From Lysobacteraceae bacterium NML07-0707 (lineage in GTDB: Bacteria > Pseudomonadota > Gammaproteobacteria > Xanthomonadales > Xanthomonadaceae), in contig NWQT01000015.1 of the NCBI GenBank assembly GCA_002798295.1, positions 26,531-90,530 of the forward strand: 64,000 nt of DNA, written 5' to 3'. Both the position numbers and the translations under genes were made by a program. Under the pieces are notes generated by a model, which saw only the letters and a list, made by a program, of their open reading frames with translations, ran no database searches and had not been told where the DNA came from. Below are positions 9,826-20,289 of the stretch, in pieces. Within the stretch, counting starts at the first letter, position 1. Every line of letters starts with the position of its first letter.

Positions 9826-11370
9826 TCAAAAATCACGCACCAGCAAATCTTTCGGCCAACTCACAGTGCTATTGATGCTGAACTCTGCACGCTCACCAGC
9901 AACCAGCGTTTGTTGCCATTGAACAACGCCACTTTGCTTTTGCCAGTTTTGCTGGGCAGGTTGCGGGCTGTAGTGATTTTCCACGCGGATTTGGTCGTTG
10001 ACCGAATGCGGGGCAGCAGCCAGCACTTCAACCATCATCGGCATGCGGTGACGGTTTTCCACACTGAAGCTGCGCTCAATACGACGCTCAATGCGCCCGC
10101 CACCAAGACCCGCCACTCCGCGTCTGTCCTTGTCCGGGTTACGCCTCACCCGGATGTTCTCGTCAGGGCCGAAGGAAAGCGCCAGATCTTCACTATGGCT
10201 GCTGTGCTGCCATTGGCTATTGCCCACAAACGTGCCATCACGATACAACTGCAACTGGCCGCTCGGCCAATTGCCATCCGGTGGTTTGACATAAGCCAAC
10301 AGGTAAGCAGTTGCCTCATCCACCGGGCTAGTGCGTACCACCATGCGCGACTGAAGGGTTTGGGTATCCAGCACCATCGCCACTCGCTGCCCATTGGAGG
10401 GTATATCCAGCACTCTGGACGGATGGAACTCGGTATCAAAATCACCTTGGAAGACGCTGACATCAAACAACGGCGCTGCGTTCCTTTCCATCGTCGGTGC
10501 AGGCGGCGCAGCTGGAGCAGGCGCTTGCGAAGCATAAGTGAGAGGTTCCGGCTCGTAGACGCTGAACTGCCAAGAAGAAGGCATACGCCCCCGGGTGACA
10601 TGCCGTGGCTGCGAGGTAGACAGCACCAATCGCACACCTTTCCAGTCTTCACCCGTAGCCTGCGCTACCAACGCCCGGCGCTCTATCTGCACTTCTCCGC
10701 TGCGGCTATCAAGCGAGGCGCGATAAGCCGGCGTCCACCCCGGGCCGACAACGCGATAACGCAAAGTGACTTCGGCACGGCTACTTGCCGAAACGGCCGC
10801 TCTCACCAGAGTCACCATTGCTCCGGCACCGCCTTGTTGACGCTCACGCTCGGCCAACAGTGGACGCAGGGCTTGCTCAATAGCTTCTTGTTTCCGCTTG
10901 ATGTCATGCTGGCGCAGCATGATATCCTGCCCGGTACGTTGTATTTGCATTGCGGTGGCGCTAATGGCGCCGGAATTGGCTCGGGTATTTTTCAGCATGT
11001 CGGCCACCAAACCAAGCGCGTTCAGCTCGGCAAGCAGTGTAGCTTGCTGGTCTTCCAATTCATGAATGCGATCATCGGCTGCACCGGCAAGACACTGCGG
11101 ATACAGCGCACGGGGCTCGGTACGCAAGGTGATTTCACCCACTTCCATCGGTACATCACCGCTTATCTGGATGCTTTGCGCATCAAGCGCTGCCGGAAGG
11201 CAGGCAAAAACAATCTCATCTTTGCCCGCAGCCAAGTGCGCAACCCGGGTAACTTCAGCCATGCCGGGAAAAACCTTGACTTCGGTAATGCGCGAATTGG
11301 CGGCCTCGGTGGAAGTTGGCAAGATGGCAGTCAAGGCCAGCGGCAACAAGACAAGACGGGGCAGATACAT
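9826..11370 (-). CDS. Mucoidy-inhibitor A (MuiA)/DUF4139-family secreted protein
   Basis: A 514-residue exported protein with an N-terminal signal peptide (MYLPRLVLLPLALTAI..., cleaved near TEAA). A short beta domain beginning ITEVKVFPGMAEVTRVA is followed by a coiled-coil segment (about 100-180, rich in E/Q/L) and a DUF4139 beta domain including VTLRYRVVGPGWTPAYRA and SRSGEVQIERRALVAQATGEDW. This order (DUF4140-like, coiled coil, DUF4139) is that of the MuiA family, named from a mucoidy phenotype in Shigella; its biochemical role is unknown. ATG at 11370 has an AAGGAG six bases upstream. It lies between comEC and exbB, apparently transcribed alone. Confidence 0.8.
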   Translation of the reverse strand: MYLPRLVLLPLALTAILPTSTEAANSRITEVKVFPGMAEVTRVAHLAAGKDEIVFACLPAALDAQSIQISGDVPMEVGEITLRTEPRALYPQCLAGAADDRIHELEDQQATLLAELNALGLVADMLKNTRANSGAISATAMQIQRTGQDIMLRQHDIKRKQEAIEQALRPLLAERERQQGGAGAMVTLVRAAVSASSRAEVTLRYRVVGPGWTPAYRASLDSRSGEVQIERRALVAQATGEDWKGVRLVLSTSQPRHVTRGRMPSSWQFSVYEPEPLTYASQAPAPAAPPAPTMERNAAPLFDVSVFQGDFDTEFHPSRVLDIPSNGQRVAMVLDTQTLQSRMVVRTSPVDEATAYLLAYVKPPDGNWPSGQLQLYRDGTFVGNSQWQHSSHSEDLALSFGPDENIRVRRNPDKDRRGVAGLGGGRIERRIERSFSVENRHRMPMMVEVLAAAPHSVNDQIRVENHYSPQPAQQNWQKQSGVVQWQQTLVAGERAEFSINSTVSWPKDLLVRDF

Positions 11371-11444
11371 TAGAGCTCCTTGCTCGTGTCTTTACGGTAA
11401 CGCACGGGCTGTAAAACAGGATTCGGAGCTTATCAAGGCGAGCC

Positions 11445-13799
11445 TTATGGTGCATCCAGTTGTTCCAGTGTCACCGCATCCCAAAACCTGCGGCGACGGT
11501 GGCGCTCACCTTGCCAGCGGATGCCATCGGCACCAAGGCGCGCGTAAATTGCGCCGTGCGCAAAGCTGACAGGCGTTTCCGTACCTTGTTGCTGCCAGCG
11601 CTGCAATACCACTTGCCGGGGGTGGCCGAAGCGGTTGCCATGTCCTGCTGAAACCAGTGCCAGTTGCGGACGGGTTGCCTGCACAAAGGCGGGGCTGGAT
11701 GAGCTGGCACTGCCATGATGCGGCACAGTCATGATGTCGGCCTGCAGTGCATCCGGCACGGTGCGTACAAGGCGCGCTTCAATCAGGCGGTCGATATCGC
11801 CGGTAAGAAGCACATTGCCGTATCGACTGTGCAGGAGCAGCACGCAACTGGACTGGTTTTTGAGATAGGGAAAATGCGCCACCGGATGCAGGAAATCAAA
11901 CGCCACGTCATCGTGCTGCCAGTGGCTCTCCCGGGTGCAGTCGCGCGCACCGGCAAGCCCGGCACCGGGGGGCGCCCAGAGCAGGGCTTCGGGAAAGGCG
12001 GCCTGTACGGCTGACAAACCACCGGCATGGTCGGCATCGGCATGGCTGATGACGATGGCGGTGAGCCTGCGCACACCCAGTGCATACAGGGCTGGCAGTA
12101 CCACGCTTTCACCGGCATTGAAGCCGCCCGGCGCGGCGGGGCCTGTGTCATACAAAAAATCATGTTGGCGGGTACGCAGCAAAATGGCCGTGCCCTGCCC
12201 GACTTCCAGCTGCACGATGTCGACTTCGCCCATTTCCGGTCGCGGCACCCAGGGCCAGAGCAGCGGCAGCAGTAAAACGCTCGCCAGCCATTTGCCCGGC
12301 ACGCCGCGCGGCAGCATCAGCACGAATACACCAAGCAGTGCCAATGGCAAGGCAAACCATGCAGCTTCCGGCAACCTTGCCAATGCCCAGGGCGATGCGG
12401 CCATCTGCGCAAACAGCTGCCAGCTGGGCTCGAAAGCCTGCGCGGCCAGTGTCCAGAAAATCGAGCCACTCCCTGTTGACAGCATTTCCGCCAGCACCCC
12501 GAGAATCGACAACGGCACCACTACCAGGCTCCACCATGGCACTGCCAGCAGGTTGGCCAGCGGCCCTGCCAATGAGGCTTGCGCAAAAAACACCGCTGTC
12601 AGTGGCAAAAGCCCCAGTGTCGCCACCATTTGCGCCAGCAAAAACTGCCGGATATGCCCGGACTTGGCCGATTGCAATACCCAGGCCAGCCATGCCACCC
12701 CGCCAAAGCTCAGCCAAAAACCCGGTTGCAAGATGGATAGCGGCTCCAGCAGCAACATCGCCGCCAGCGCCAGAGCCACGGATTGCGCGATATGGGTCTG
12801 CCTGCGCAGCAACATCGCCCCGGCTACGAATACGCTCATCAGCACGGTGCGCACCGTGGGCAGCGATGCGCCGGTCGCCAGCAAATAGGCAAAGGCCGCC
12901 GCACTTGCGGCCAGCAGCATCCAGATACGACGCGGGAACAGTCTGCCAAGCCCGGGCAGCAGCCAGCAGATGACAAACATCAACCCGGCAGCAGCCAATC
13001 CAACCATGCCGACATGAAAGCCGGAAATGGCAATCAAATGGGTAAGACCTGTGGCGCGCAGCGTCTGCCAGTGGGCTTCTGACAGCCCGCGGGTATCGCC
13101 AATGGCGAGCGCTGCCACAAAGCGCGCACTGGTTTCAGGCGTGGCGGCGTTGATGCGGGCGGCCATTGCCTCGCGCCAGGCGAGAGTGCCCTTGCCCGAT
13201 GCCAGCCGCCGGTTGCCTGCATCCTCGCGTACCGTGCCTTGGGCGGCGATGCCTTCCACCAGCATTTGCCGCTCGCTATCGAAACCACCGGGGTTACGCA
13301 GGCCACGCGGCCTTTTCAGGCGCACCTTGAACTGCCATGTTTCACCGCCGCGCAATTGATGGCGCGCGCCAGACGTTACCGCTTCATCTGGCCTGCCAAA
13401 GCCGTCATACCAGCTCAGACGCAGGCGCTTGCCACGTAGCCCGGCCGGCATGTCGGCGCTGTCGGCCACCTGGAAGTGAAAGCGGCTGCGACGCGCCTCA
13501 TGCACCGGCAGGCTGATTATCTGGCCGCGAACCAGCATATCGCGGCCGTCCAGAGCAGCTGGCAGTTGCGCGCCAAGCCGCAGGCTGCCCTGCGCCATCA
13601 ACAGTGCAAAGCCAAAAAGCAGCGCCCCCAACCAGCGACGTGCATCTTGCAACCACAGCCACAGCCCGGCACCTGTCAGCAGCAAAACCACAATCACCCA
13701 GCCAGACGGCAAGGCTGGCAAGCGACTGGCAGCCAACATGCCCAGCAAGAGTGCGGCCACACTGGCCGGGGAAAGCAGCGGCGTCCTTGCCGCGCACAT
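11445..13799 (-). CDS. comEC: DNA internalisation competence protein ComEC/Rec2
   Basis: Inner-membrane channel that takes single-stranded DNA into the cytoplasm during natural transformation. The 784-residue protein has the three expected parts: an N-terminal DUF4131/OB-like region, the Competence domain with many hydrophobic helices (TGLTHLIAISGFHVGM and GASLPTVRTVLMS are its hallmarks), and a C-terminal metallo-beta-lactamase-like domain with SHADADHAGG, LLTGDID and VPHHGS. It starts 2 bp after lolD. A complete reading frame suggests transformation competence, although no other com or pil gene is in the window. Confidence 0.95.
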   Translation of the reverse strand: MCAARTPLLSPASVAALLLGMLAASRLPALPSGWVIVVLLLTGAGLWLWLQDARRWLGALLFGFALLMAQGSLRLGAQLPAALDGRDMLVRGQIISLPVHEARRSRFHFQVADSADMPAGLRGKRLRLSWYDGFGRPDEAVTSGARHQLRGGETWQFKVRLKRPRGLRNPGGFDSERQMLVEGIAAQGTVREDAGNRRLASGKGTLAWREAMAARINAATPETSARFVAALAIGDTRGLSEAHWQTLRATGLTHLIAISGFHVGMVGLAAAGLMFVICWLLPGLGRLFPRRIWMLLAASAAAFAYLLATGASLPTVRTVLMSVFVAGAMLLRRQTHIAQSVALALAAMLLLEPLSILQPGFWLSFGGVAWLAWVLQSAKSGHIRQFLLAQMVATLGLLPLTAVFFAQASLAGPLANLLAVPWWSLVVVPLSILGVLAEMLSTGSGSIFWTLAAQAFEPSWQLFAQMAASPWALARLPEAAWFALPLALLGVFVLMLPRGVPGKWLASVLLLPLLWPWVPRPEMGEVDIVQLEVGQGTAILLRTRQHDFLYDTGPAAPGGFNAGESVVLPALYALGVRRLTAIVISHADADHAGGLSAVQAAFPEALLWAPPGAGLAGARDCTRESHWQHDDVAFDFLHPVAHFPYLKNQSSCVLLLHSRYGNVLLTGDIDRLIEARLVRTVPDALQADIMTVPHHGSASSSSPAFVQATRPQLALVSAGHGNRFGHPRQVVLQRWQQQGTETPVSFAHGAIYARLGADGIRWQGERHRRRRFWDAVTLEQLDAP

Positions 13800-13801
13800 G
13801 G

Positions 13802-14527
13802 TTAAACGCCCAAGTCTTCTGGGGCGATTTCCATCAAGCGCCCTTCGTGCAGCTCCAGCACCCGGTCAAGCCGTCGTGCCAGCCGCCGGTCATGGGTGAC
13901 CAATACCAGGCTGGTACGCTCGGCGCGGTTCAGCGCCAGCATCAGGTCGAACACCACGGCAGCGGTTTTCTCATCCAGATTGCCGGTAGGCTCATCCCCC
14001 AGCACGCAGGCGGGCTTGTTGACCAGCGCCCGCGCCACCGCTGCACGCTGGCGTTCGCCGCCGGACAGCTCGCCCGGCTTGTGCTCCAGCCGGTGCGCAA
14101 GCCCGACTTGCGCCAGCAAGGCTTCAGCACGGCTGCGGGCAGAGGCCATGTCCAGGCCGGAGAGCAAAACCGGCAACATCACGTTTTCCAGCGCGGTGAA
14201 CTCCGGCAACAGATGGTGGAACTGATAGATAAAGCCCAACGACTTGTTGCGCAGCTTGCCGCGTGCGGCATCACTCAAGGCGCTCATGCGCTGCCCGGCC
14301 ACCCAGACTTCACCCATGCTGGGGGTGTCCAGCCCGCCCAGAAGATGCAGCAAGGTGCTCTTGCCCACCCCGGAAGCGCCGATGATGGCGACGGTTTCGC
14401 CCTGGCGCACGGCAAGGTCAAGCCCCTCGAACACCGGCGTCTTCAGCTTGCCTTCGGCATACACCTTGGCCAGCCGCTCGGCACGGAGCACGATGTCGCC
14501 AGCAGTTGATGAAAACTTCTCATTCAT
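13802..14527 (-). CDS. lolD: Lipoprotein-releasing system ATP-binding protein LolD
   Basis: ATPase that powers release of outer-membrane lipoproteins to LolA. The 241 residues carry Walker [10 protein letters not shown], signature [15 protein letters not shown], Walker [13 protein letters not shown] and switch histidine VTHDRR. ATG at 14527 overlaps the permease stop by 8 bp; the longer open frame to 14590 adds a non-family leader. It is sandwiched between the LolC/E permease and comEC. Confidence 0.95.
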   Translation of the reverse strand: MNEKFSSTAGDIVLRAERLAKVYAEGKLKTPVFEGLDLAVRQGETVAIIGASGVGKSTLLHLLGGLDTPSMGEVWVAGQRMSALSDAARGKLRNKSLGFIYQFHHLLPEFTALENVMLPVLLSGLDMASARSRAEALLAQVGLAHRLEHKPGELSGGERQRAAVARALVNKPACVLGDEPTGNLDEKTAAVVFDLMLALNRAERTSLVLVTHDRRLARRLDRVLELHEGRLMEIAPEDLGV

Positions 14528-15764
14528 AACGCAATGCCTCCGCAGGGGCGGTACGCGCCGCACGCCAGGCCGGATACAAGGTGGCGACAAAAGCCATCAG
14601 CAAGGCCACACAGGCGATGGTGATGACATCCATACTGCGCAACTCGGTGGGCAGGCCCGTGATGTAATACACATCGGCAGGCAGCAAGGTCACACCAAAA
14701 GCCGACTCAATCAGGCCAAGAATGCGTTCAAGGTTCAGGGTCAGCACGACGCCGCCAACTACCCCCAACACGGTGCCAATCAGGCCAATCAGGCTGCCCT
14801 GCACCATGAAAATCTGCATCACCTGCGCCGGGCTCATCCCCAGGGTGCGCTGGATGGCGATATCGGCCTGCTTGTCGGTGACCAGCATCACCTGCGAGGA
14901 CACCAGATTGAAGGCGCCCATGGCAATGATCAGCGAGAGCAAGATGCCCATCATGGTGCGCTCAAGTTTCATCGCCTGAAACATATTGGCGTTTTCATAC
15001 ATCCAGTCACTGACCCGGTACGGGCCGCCGAGCTTCAAGGCCAGGTCCACCGATACCCGGCCAGCTTCGTCCATGTCATGCATTTTCAGCCGCACCCCGG
15101 TCACCGCATCGCCCATCCGCAGCACCCGCTGCGCATCCTGGATATTGATAAGCGCCAAGCCGCGATCGAGTTCGTTATATCCAGCCTCAAACAACCCGGA
15201 CACGGTAAAGCGCTTGGTCTGCGGCACCGCACCCACTGGCGTTGCGCTGATTTTGGAAGTCATCACCACCACGCTGTCGCCTACGCCCACATTCAGCCAG
15301 GTGGCCAGCTCGCGCCCCAGAATGATGTTGAAATCACCCGCGCGCAGCGATTCCAAGTTGCCCTGGTGCATTTTTTCGTCAATTACCGACACCGACTTTT
15401 CCTGCGCCGGGTCAATACCGCGAATCATTGCCGGCTGCTCCTGCGGCCCCTGAATCAAGCCCTGGGTGTCCACATAAGGCGCAGCACCGGCCACGCGGGC
15501 ATCGGCGCGTGCCAGATTGATCGCCTCCTGCCAGTTGTCCATCTGCGCACCATCGGCGGCCACCGTGGCATGCGACACCATCTGCAACATGCGATCACGG
15601 ATTTCGCGCTGGAAGCCGCCCATGACCGCGAGCGTGGTAATCAGCACCATCACACCGATAGCAATGCCCAGCACCGAGGCCAGCGAAATGAACGAGATGA
15701 ACCCGTTGCGGCGCTTGGCGCGCAAATAGCGCAGGCCGATGGCGATGGGCAGCGGTTTGAACAT
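14520..15764 (-). CDS. lolC: Lipoprotein-releasing ABC permease LolC/LolE family
   Basis: Inner-membrane permease of the lipoprotein-sorting machinery. The 414 residues start [22 protein letters not shown], typical of LolC/E, followed by a first membrane helix, a large periplasmic MacB-like domain and three C-terminal helices. ATG at 15764 has an AGGA about 8 bases upstream; the slightly longer frame would use TTG. Only one permease gene is present here, so it may act as a homodimer like the single LolF of other lineages, or a second gene may lie elsewhere. Confidence 0.92.
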   Translation of the reverse strand: MFKPLPIAIGLRYLRAKRRNGFISFISLASVLGIAIGVMVLITTLAVMGGFQREIRDRMLQMVSHATVAADGAQMDNWQEAINLARADARVAGAAPYVDTQGLIQGPQEQPAMIRGIDPAQEKSVSVIDEKMHQGNLESLRAGDFNIILGRELATWLNVGVGDSVVVMTSKISATPVGAVPQTKRFTVSGLFEAGYNELDRGLALINIQDAQRVLRMGDAVTGVRLKMHDMDEAGRVSVDLALKLGGPYRVSDWMYENANMFQAMKLERTMMGILLSLIIAMGAFNLVSSQVMLVTDKQADIAIQRTLGMSPAQVMQIFMVQGSLIGLIGTVLGVVGGVVLTLNLERILGLIESAFGVTLLPADVYYITGLPTELRSMDVITIACVALLMAFVATLYPAWRAARTAPAEALRYE

Positions 15765-15790
15765 GAAAATCCTTGTCAAAAAGGGGTGCG

Positions 15791-16237
15791 CTATGTTGCC
15801 ATTCCCGCTGCAGCAGATACAGCCTTTATCGGCAGCGAAGCCAGTCGCAGTTCACGCCGCAACCTGGCCGGCAAGGTATCGGGCCAAAAATCCAGCCTCA
15901 CACAGCGCCCACCCACGCGCCATTGCAAAAACGCAAGCGCCCCGCGCCACTGAAGTTGCCAATTTTCAATCAGCACTTCATCTGCCCAAAGACTGCCATC
16001 GGCACGCAGCAACAAACGATAACGGCGACGCTTGCCATAACGCCACAAGGCGAATCCGGCCACAGTCGCAGCTAGCGGCATCAGTGCAAGTGCCAGCGCA
16101 CGCGGCAGTGCCGATGCCCAAAGCGCCAATGGCGCAAGCGCCGCCAGCGATAACAGCCAAACCTTTACAAAGCCCGATGGCCGCCACTCAAGGCGGCAAG
16201 TCGCGGATGCGCTGGATGAGTGCGGCGATTTCGGCAT
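15791..16237 (-). CDS. ygfX: YgfX/CptA-like membrane protein
   Basis: A 148-residue protein: a short N-terminal stretch containing CRLEWRPS, two membrane helices (about residues 22-62, Ala/Leu rich) and a small beta domain ([28 protein letters not shown]). This matches the YgfX/CptA layout, a protein regularly encoded next to SdhE. The start at 16237 is well supported by GAGGAGG six to seven bases upstream and makes a 50-bp overlap with the end of sdhE in another frame. Biochemical role is unsettled: a cytoskeletal toxin role has been proposed in E. coli, and a link to flavinylation is suggested by linkage. Confidence 0.78.
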   Translation of the reverse strand: MPKSPHSSSASATCRLEWRPSGFVKVWLLSLAALAPLALWASALPRALALALMPLAATVAGFALWRYGKRRRYRLLLRADGSLWADEVLIENWQLQWRGALAFLQWRVGGRCVRLDFWPDTLPARLRRELRLASLPIKAVSAAAGMAT

Positions 16238-16442
16238 CACTAGCCTCCTCATAACCCATGAACCACCGCCATAGTTTGTCGTCTTCGCAATCCTGAAGGC
16301 GTAGGAAAAGCGTCCGCTGCGCCTCGGAATCCCCCGCCCAGCAACGCTCAAGATAGCGCTCGAACAACTGGTCAAGCTCCCGCATCCCGCGACGGCAACG
16401 CCAGCGGATGCGTTTGAGTTCGGCACTCTCCACATCCTTCAT
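16188..16442 (-). CDS. sdhE: Succinate dehydrogenase assembly factor SdhE (FAD assembly factor)
   Basis: Helps covalent attachment of FAD to SdhA. The 84-residue protein has the family signature RRGMRELD (RGxxE) at about residues 17-24 and a five-helix bundle, including [16 protein letters not shown] at 16442 has GAGG seven bases upstream; TTG at 16448 is the alternative. It is separated by about 280 bp from sdhB, with a hairpin in between, so it likely has its own promoter and heads the sdhE-ygfX-lol-comEC transcript. Confidence 0.93.
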   Translation of the reverse strand: MKDVESAELKRIRWRCRRGMRELDQLFERYLERCWAGDSEAQRTLFLRLQDCEDDKLWRWFMGYEEASDAEIAALIQRIRDLPP

Positions 16443-16698
16443 CAGCAAACCTCAATATAAAAGAAGGTCGCTAAGTTACTACAGCTCAATTTGAAAAACG
16501 AAGAAACCTCCACCCTCAAGCCAGATACCTGTCCACCTTTCCAGCCGGCAGCAACATACATGCCTGTACAAGGTGGGCGCTTAAGTGTGATTTGGGCAGA
16601 CTGCCTGCCAAAGCTGCGCATTAGCACTTGCCCAAGATCATCCTAGCTGCTTGGTCTTTGTCCTGTACTTTCAATTATGCTTGGCTCCGGGCAATAAG

Positions 16699-16721
16699 AA
16701 ACCCCTTCCGCAGAAGGGTTT
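16699..16721 (-). terminator. Candidate sdh operon terminator
   Basis: On the minus strand AAACCCTTC and its complement form a hairpin with one bulged base and a four-base loop, followed by TTATTG, only a few bases after the sdhB stop. Position and structure fit termination of the sdhCDAB transcript; the T-run is short. Confidence 0.5.
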
Positions 16722-16725
16722 GGCA

Positions 16726-17508
16726 TTACATCGTACGCGCCAGCATCAGCTGCTTGATTTCGCTGATGGCCTTGGCGGGATTGAGTCCCTTCGGGCAGGT
16801 GCGGGCGCAGTTCATGATGGTATGGCAGCGGTACAGCTTGAACGGGTCTTCCAGATCATCCAGACGGCTGCCGGTGTCCTCGTCACGGCTGTCCACAATC
16901 CAGCGGTAGGCTTGCAGCAGGATGGCCGGGCCCAGATAGCGGTCGCCATTCCACCAGTAGCTCGGGCAGGAGGTGGAGCAGCAGGCGCACAGGATGCACT
17001 CGTACAGGCCATCGAGTTTTTCGCGGTCTTCCGGCGATTGCAGGCGCTCGCGGGTCGGTGCAGCACTTTGGGTGCGCAGCCAGGGGCGAATCGAGGCGTA
17101 CTGGGCATAGAAATGGGTCAGGTCAGGCACCAGATCCTTGATGACCGGCATATGCGGCAGCGGATAAATCGGGATGGTGCCTGCGGCGCAATCATCAATG
17201 GCCTTGGTACAGGCCAGGGTATTGGTGCCGTCGATATTCATCGCACAGGAGCCGCAAATGCCTTCGCGGCAGGAGCGGCGCAGGGTCAGGGTCGGGTCGA
17301 TTTCGTTTTTGATTTTCAAAAGCGCATCGAGCACCATCGGCCCGCAGCTGGCCAGATCCACTTCATAGGTATCGGTGCGCGGGTTCTGGCCGTCATCGGG
17401 ATTCCAGCGGTAAATCTTGAAGGTGCGCACGTTTTTGGCGCCACTGGCAGCCGGAAAGTGTTTGCCCTTCTGGACGACGGAATTGGCAGGGAGCTTGAAT
17501 TGAGCCAT
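16726..17508 (-). CDS. sdhB: Succinate dehydrogenase iron-sulfur subunit
   Basis: Carries electrons from the flavin to ubiquinone in complex II. The 260-residue protein has the [2Fe-2S] cysteines in [13 protein letters not shown] plus a following CTKA, the [4Fe-4S] motif [17 protein letters not shown] and the [3Fe-4S]/[4Fe-4S] motif [17 protein letters not shown]. Gene order sdhC-sdhD-sdhA-sdhB is the usual one. About 110 bp separate it from sdhA, more than elsewhere in the operon, and a near-perfect hairpin (17611-17630) sits at the sdhA stop. Confidence 0.97.
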   Translation of the reverse strand: MAQFKLPANSVVQKGKHFPAASGAKNVRTFKIYRWNPDDGQNPRTDTYEVDLASCGPMVLDALLKIKNEIDPTLTLRRSCREGICGSCAMNIDGTNTLACTKAIDDCAAGTIPIYPLPHMPVIKDLVPDLTHFYAQYASIRPWLRTQSAAPTRERLQSPEDREKLDGLYECILCACCSTSCPSYWWNGDRYLGPAILLQAYRWIVDSRDEDTGSRLDDLEDPFKLYRCHTIMNCARTCPKGLNPAKAISEIKQLMLARTM

Positions 17509-17617
17509 GGTTGGAAACCTTGTAGGTGAGACGTTGGACGTTCGATGCGGGGCGTGGCGGGCGGTGTAGCTGGCGCGGCTGCCTCGACATCTCGCGTCTT
17601 ACCTTGCTGCGCGCGTG

Positions 17618-19405
17618 TCAGTACACGCGCGGCTTGGGGGGAACCACTTCCACGTCGCCGGTCAACGTGTACATATGCACCGGGCGGTAGTCGATATGGG
17701 TCTTGCCCGCTTCGTCCACCGAGCACACGGTGTGCTTGTGCCAGTTGACGTCATCGCGCTCGGGATAGTCCTCACGGGCATGGGCGCCACGCGATTCCTT
17801 GCGGTTTTCCGCCGAGGTGATGGTGACCAGCGCCTGTCCCAAGAGGTTCTGCAATTCCAGGGTCTCGATGAGGTCGGAATTCCACACCAGCGAACGGTCG
17901 GAAACGCCGACATCGGCAAACGACTGGTAAATCTCGTTGACTTTCTTGACCCCGGCCGCCAGCGATTCGCCGGTACGGAACACCGCAGCATCGGACTGCA
18001 TGGTGCGCTGCATATTGCTGCGAATCTGCGCCGTCGGCAGGCTGCCCTTGGCATTGCGCAGGCGGTCGAGGTTGGCCAGCGACTTGTCGCAGGCGTCGGC
18101 GCCCAGGGTGGGATGCACGGCACCGGCCTTGATGGTTTCGGCAGCGCGATTGGCCACGGCGCGGCCAAACACCACCAGGTCAAGCAGCGAGTTGGAGCCG
18201 AGGCGATTGGCGCCATGCACCGACACGCAGGCGGCCTCGCCAATGGCATACAAGCCCGGCACCACGGCATCGGGATCGCCATTGCGCAGCTGCACCACTT
18301 CGCCGTGATAGTTGGTGGGGATACCGCCCATGTTGTAGTGCACGGTCGGAATCACCGGAATCGGCTGTTTTTCCACGTCCACGCCGGCAAAGATGCGCGC
18401 CGATTCGGCAATGCCCGGCAGCTTGGCGTGGATGTCTTTCGGATCCAGGTGGGTGAGGTCGAGGAAGATATGATCCTTGTGCTCACCCACGCCGCGGCCT
18501 TCGCGGATTTCGATGGTCATCGAGCGACTGACCACGTCGCGGCTGGCCAGATCCTTGGCGTTCGGCGCATAGCGCTCCATGAAGCGCTCGCCATTGGCAT
18601 TGCGCAGGATGCCGCCTTCGCCGCGCACGCCTTCGGTAATCAGGCAGCCCGCGCCATAGATGCCGGTCGGGTGAAATTGCACGAACTCCATATCCTGCAG
18701 GGCAAGACCGGCGCGCAGCGCCATGCCGCCGCCGTCGCCGGTGCAGGTATGGGCAGAAGTGGCCGAGAAATAAGCGCGGCCATAGCCGCCGGTGGCCAGT
18801 ACCGTACCGTGGGCGCGGAAAAGATGCAGCTCGCCGGTGGCCATGTCCAGTGCCAACACGCCACGGCAGGCGCCTTCGGCATCCATGATGAGGTCGAGCG
18901 CGAAGTATTCGATGAAGAACTCGGCATCATGCGCCAGCGACTGCTGGTACAGGGTATGCAGGATGGCATGGCCGGTACGGTCGGCAGCGGCGCAGGTACG
19001 CTGGGCAATGCCCTTGCCGTAATGGGTGGTCATGCCGCCGAACGGGCGCTGGTAAATCTTGCCCTCTTCGGTACGCGAGAACGGCACGCCCTGGTGCTCA
19101 AGCTCGATGACCGCCGGGATGGCCTCGCGGCACATGTATTCGATCGCATCCTGGTCGCCCAGCCAGTCCGAGCCCTTGATGGTGTCGTAGAAGTGGAAGC
19201 GCCAGTCGTCCTCGCCCATATTGGCAAGCGCGGCGGAAATCCCGCCCTGTGCTGCCACGGTATGCGAGCGGGTCGGGAACACCTTGGTGATGCAAGCGGT
19301 TTTCAGACCTTTCTGGGCCAGGCCAAAGGTGGCACGCAGGCCAGCGCCACCGGCGCCGACCACCACCATGTCGTATTTATGTTCAGTAATTTTGTAGGCA
19401 GTCAT
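17618..19405 (-). CDS. sdhA: Succinate dehydrogenase flavoprotein subunit
   Basis: Oxidises succinate to fumarate at the cytoplasmic face of the inner membrane. The 595 residues contain the dinucleotide loop [12 protein letters not shown], the flavin-attachment histidine in [12 protein letters not shown] (normally covalently linked to FAD with SdhE's help), and the catalytic region [23 protein letters not shown]. It begins 4 bp after sdhD. Confidence 0.97.
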   Translation of the reverse strand: MTAYKITEHKYDMVVVGAGGAGLRATFGLAQKGLKTACITKVFPTRSHTVAAQGGISAALANMGEDDWRFHFYDTIKGSDWLGDQDAIEYMCREAIPAVIELEHQGVPFSRTEEGKIYQRPFGGMTTHYGKGIAQRTCAAADRTGHAILHTLYQQSLAHDAEFFIEYFALDLIMDAEGACRGVLALDMATGELHLFRAHGTVLATGGYGRAYFSATSAHTCTGDGGGMALRAGLALQDMEFVQFHPTGIYGAGCLITEGVRGEGGILRNANGERFMERYAPNAKDLASRDVVSRSMTIEIREGRGVGEHKDHIFLDLTHLDPKDIHAKLPGIAESARIFAGVDVEKQPIPVIPTVHYNMGGIPTNYHGEVVQLRNGDPDAVVPGLYAIGEAACVSVHGANRLGSNSLLDLVVFGRAVANRAAETIKAGAVHPTLGADACDKSLANLDRLRNAKGSLPTAQIRSNMQRTMQSDAAVFRTGESLAAGVKKVNEIYQSFADVGVSDRSLVWNSDLIETLELQNLLGQALVTITSAENRKESRGAHAREDYPERDDVNWHKHTVCSVDEAGKTHIDYRPVHMYTLTGDVEVVPPKPRVY

Positions 19406-19409
19406 GGGT

Positions 19410-19808
19410 TCAGGCCGTCATTGCGATGCGGGCGATGGCGTAAATGGCGCTCAAAACGCCGACCAGGCTGCCCAGGATGAGAAGGATGCGCAGCACCAGG
19501 TGCATATTGCGGTCATGAACATAGTCTTCGATGACCACCTGCAGGCCGAGCTTGGCATGCCAGAACAGCGCGATGGCAAAGACCGAGAAAATGATGGCAT
19601 TCCACGGCTTGGCGATGGCCATGCGCAGCGTGTCGGCATCGCTGCCGGCCAGGCAGGCCAGCATGAACACGATATAGGGCACCAGTAGCGCCAGGATGAC
19701 GGCGGTGACGCGCTGCCACCAGAAATGCCCGGTACCGGACTTGGCCGAGCCCAGACCCTTGGCCTGATGCAGTGGCGAGCGGAACCTCGGTGCGGCTTTG
19801 CCACTCAT
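19410..19808 (-). CDS. sdhD: Succinate dehydrogenase hydrophobic membrane anchor subunit
   Basis: 132 residues with three membrane helices. The start [25 protein letters not shown] is the SdhD style, and the haem/quinone region [16 protein letters not shown] includes a conserved histidine and the terminal YVHD motif. ATG at 19808 overlaps the sdhC stop as ATGA, so the two anchor subunits are coupled. The longer frame to 19838 has no family support. Confidence 0.93.
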   Translation of the reverse strand: MSGKAAPRFRSPLHQAKGLGSAKSGTGHFWWQRVTAVILALLVPYIVFMLACLAGSDADTLRMAIAKPWNAIIFSVFAIALFWHAKLGLQVVIEDYVHDRNMHLVLRILLILGSLVGVLSAIYAIARIAMTA

Positions 19809-20203
19809 GCGGCACCTCCAAACAATGCAAGCGCCCAAATGGCAGCGGTGGTGATAACGGTCAGCGCCTGTACCAGATAGCCGCTACGGTAAACCTGCGG
19901 AATCTTGAAGCCCAGCCCCAAATCCCAGGCCAGGTGACGGATACCGTTGAACAGGTGATACATCAGTGCCAGCGAAATCAGGAACAGCACGACTTTGCCG
20001 GGGATGGAGCGGGTCACGGCCTGGGCGCATTCGGCATAGCTGCCACCCAGCGCCAGCGACATCACCCACCAGGAGAAGCCAAAAGCCGAAATGGCCAAGG
20101 CCACACCCGAGGCGCGGTGCATCAGCGACATGAAGGACGTGATCTGGAAGCGATACGTCTGCCCCAGCATGAAGGGCGATAAGGGACGTTTGTGATTTGC
20201 CAT
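19805..20203 (-). CDS. sdhC: Succinate dehydrogenase cytochrome b556 subunit
   Basis: 132 residues with three membrane helices. RPLSPFMLGQTYRFQITSFMSLMHRASGVAL and the haem-ligand region LMYHLFNGIRHLAWDLG match the SdhC family signature (H-R-x-S-G and H-x-x-x-G-x-R-H). First gene of the sdh operon. Confidence 0.95.
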   Translation of the reverse strand: MANHKRPLSPFMLGQTYRFQITSFMSLMHRASGVALAISAFGFSWWVMSLALGGSYAECAQAVTRSIPGKVVLFLISLALMYHLFNGIRHLAWDLGLGFKIPQVYRSGYLVQALTVITTAAIWALALFGGAA

Positions 20204-20289
20204 GAGGGTGGCAGTCTCCGGGCTGGGCGGCTAGGCCGCGTGGCGGGGCGCGAAAGCCCCAAGGTCATGCAACAGCGCAGACCATGGGG

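Noticed and set aside
13604..15953. Plus-strand frames over the lol genes
   Set aside because: Antisense to lolD and lolC/E, whose assignments are clear.
17615..19480. Plus-strand open frame of 621 codons opposite sdhA
   Set aside because: Antisense shadow of sdhA; codon third positions mirror it and no domain is visible.
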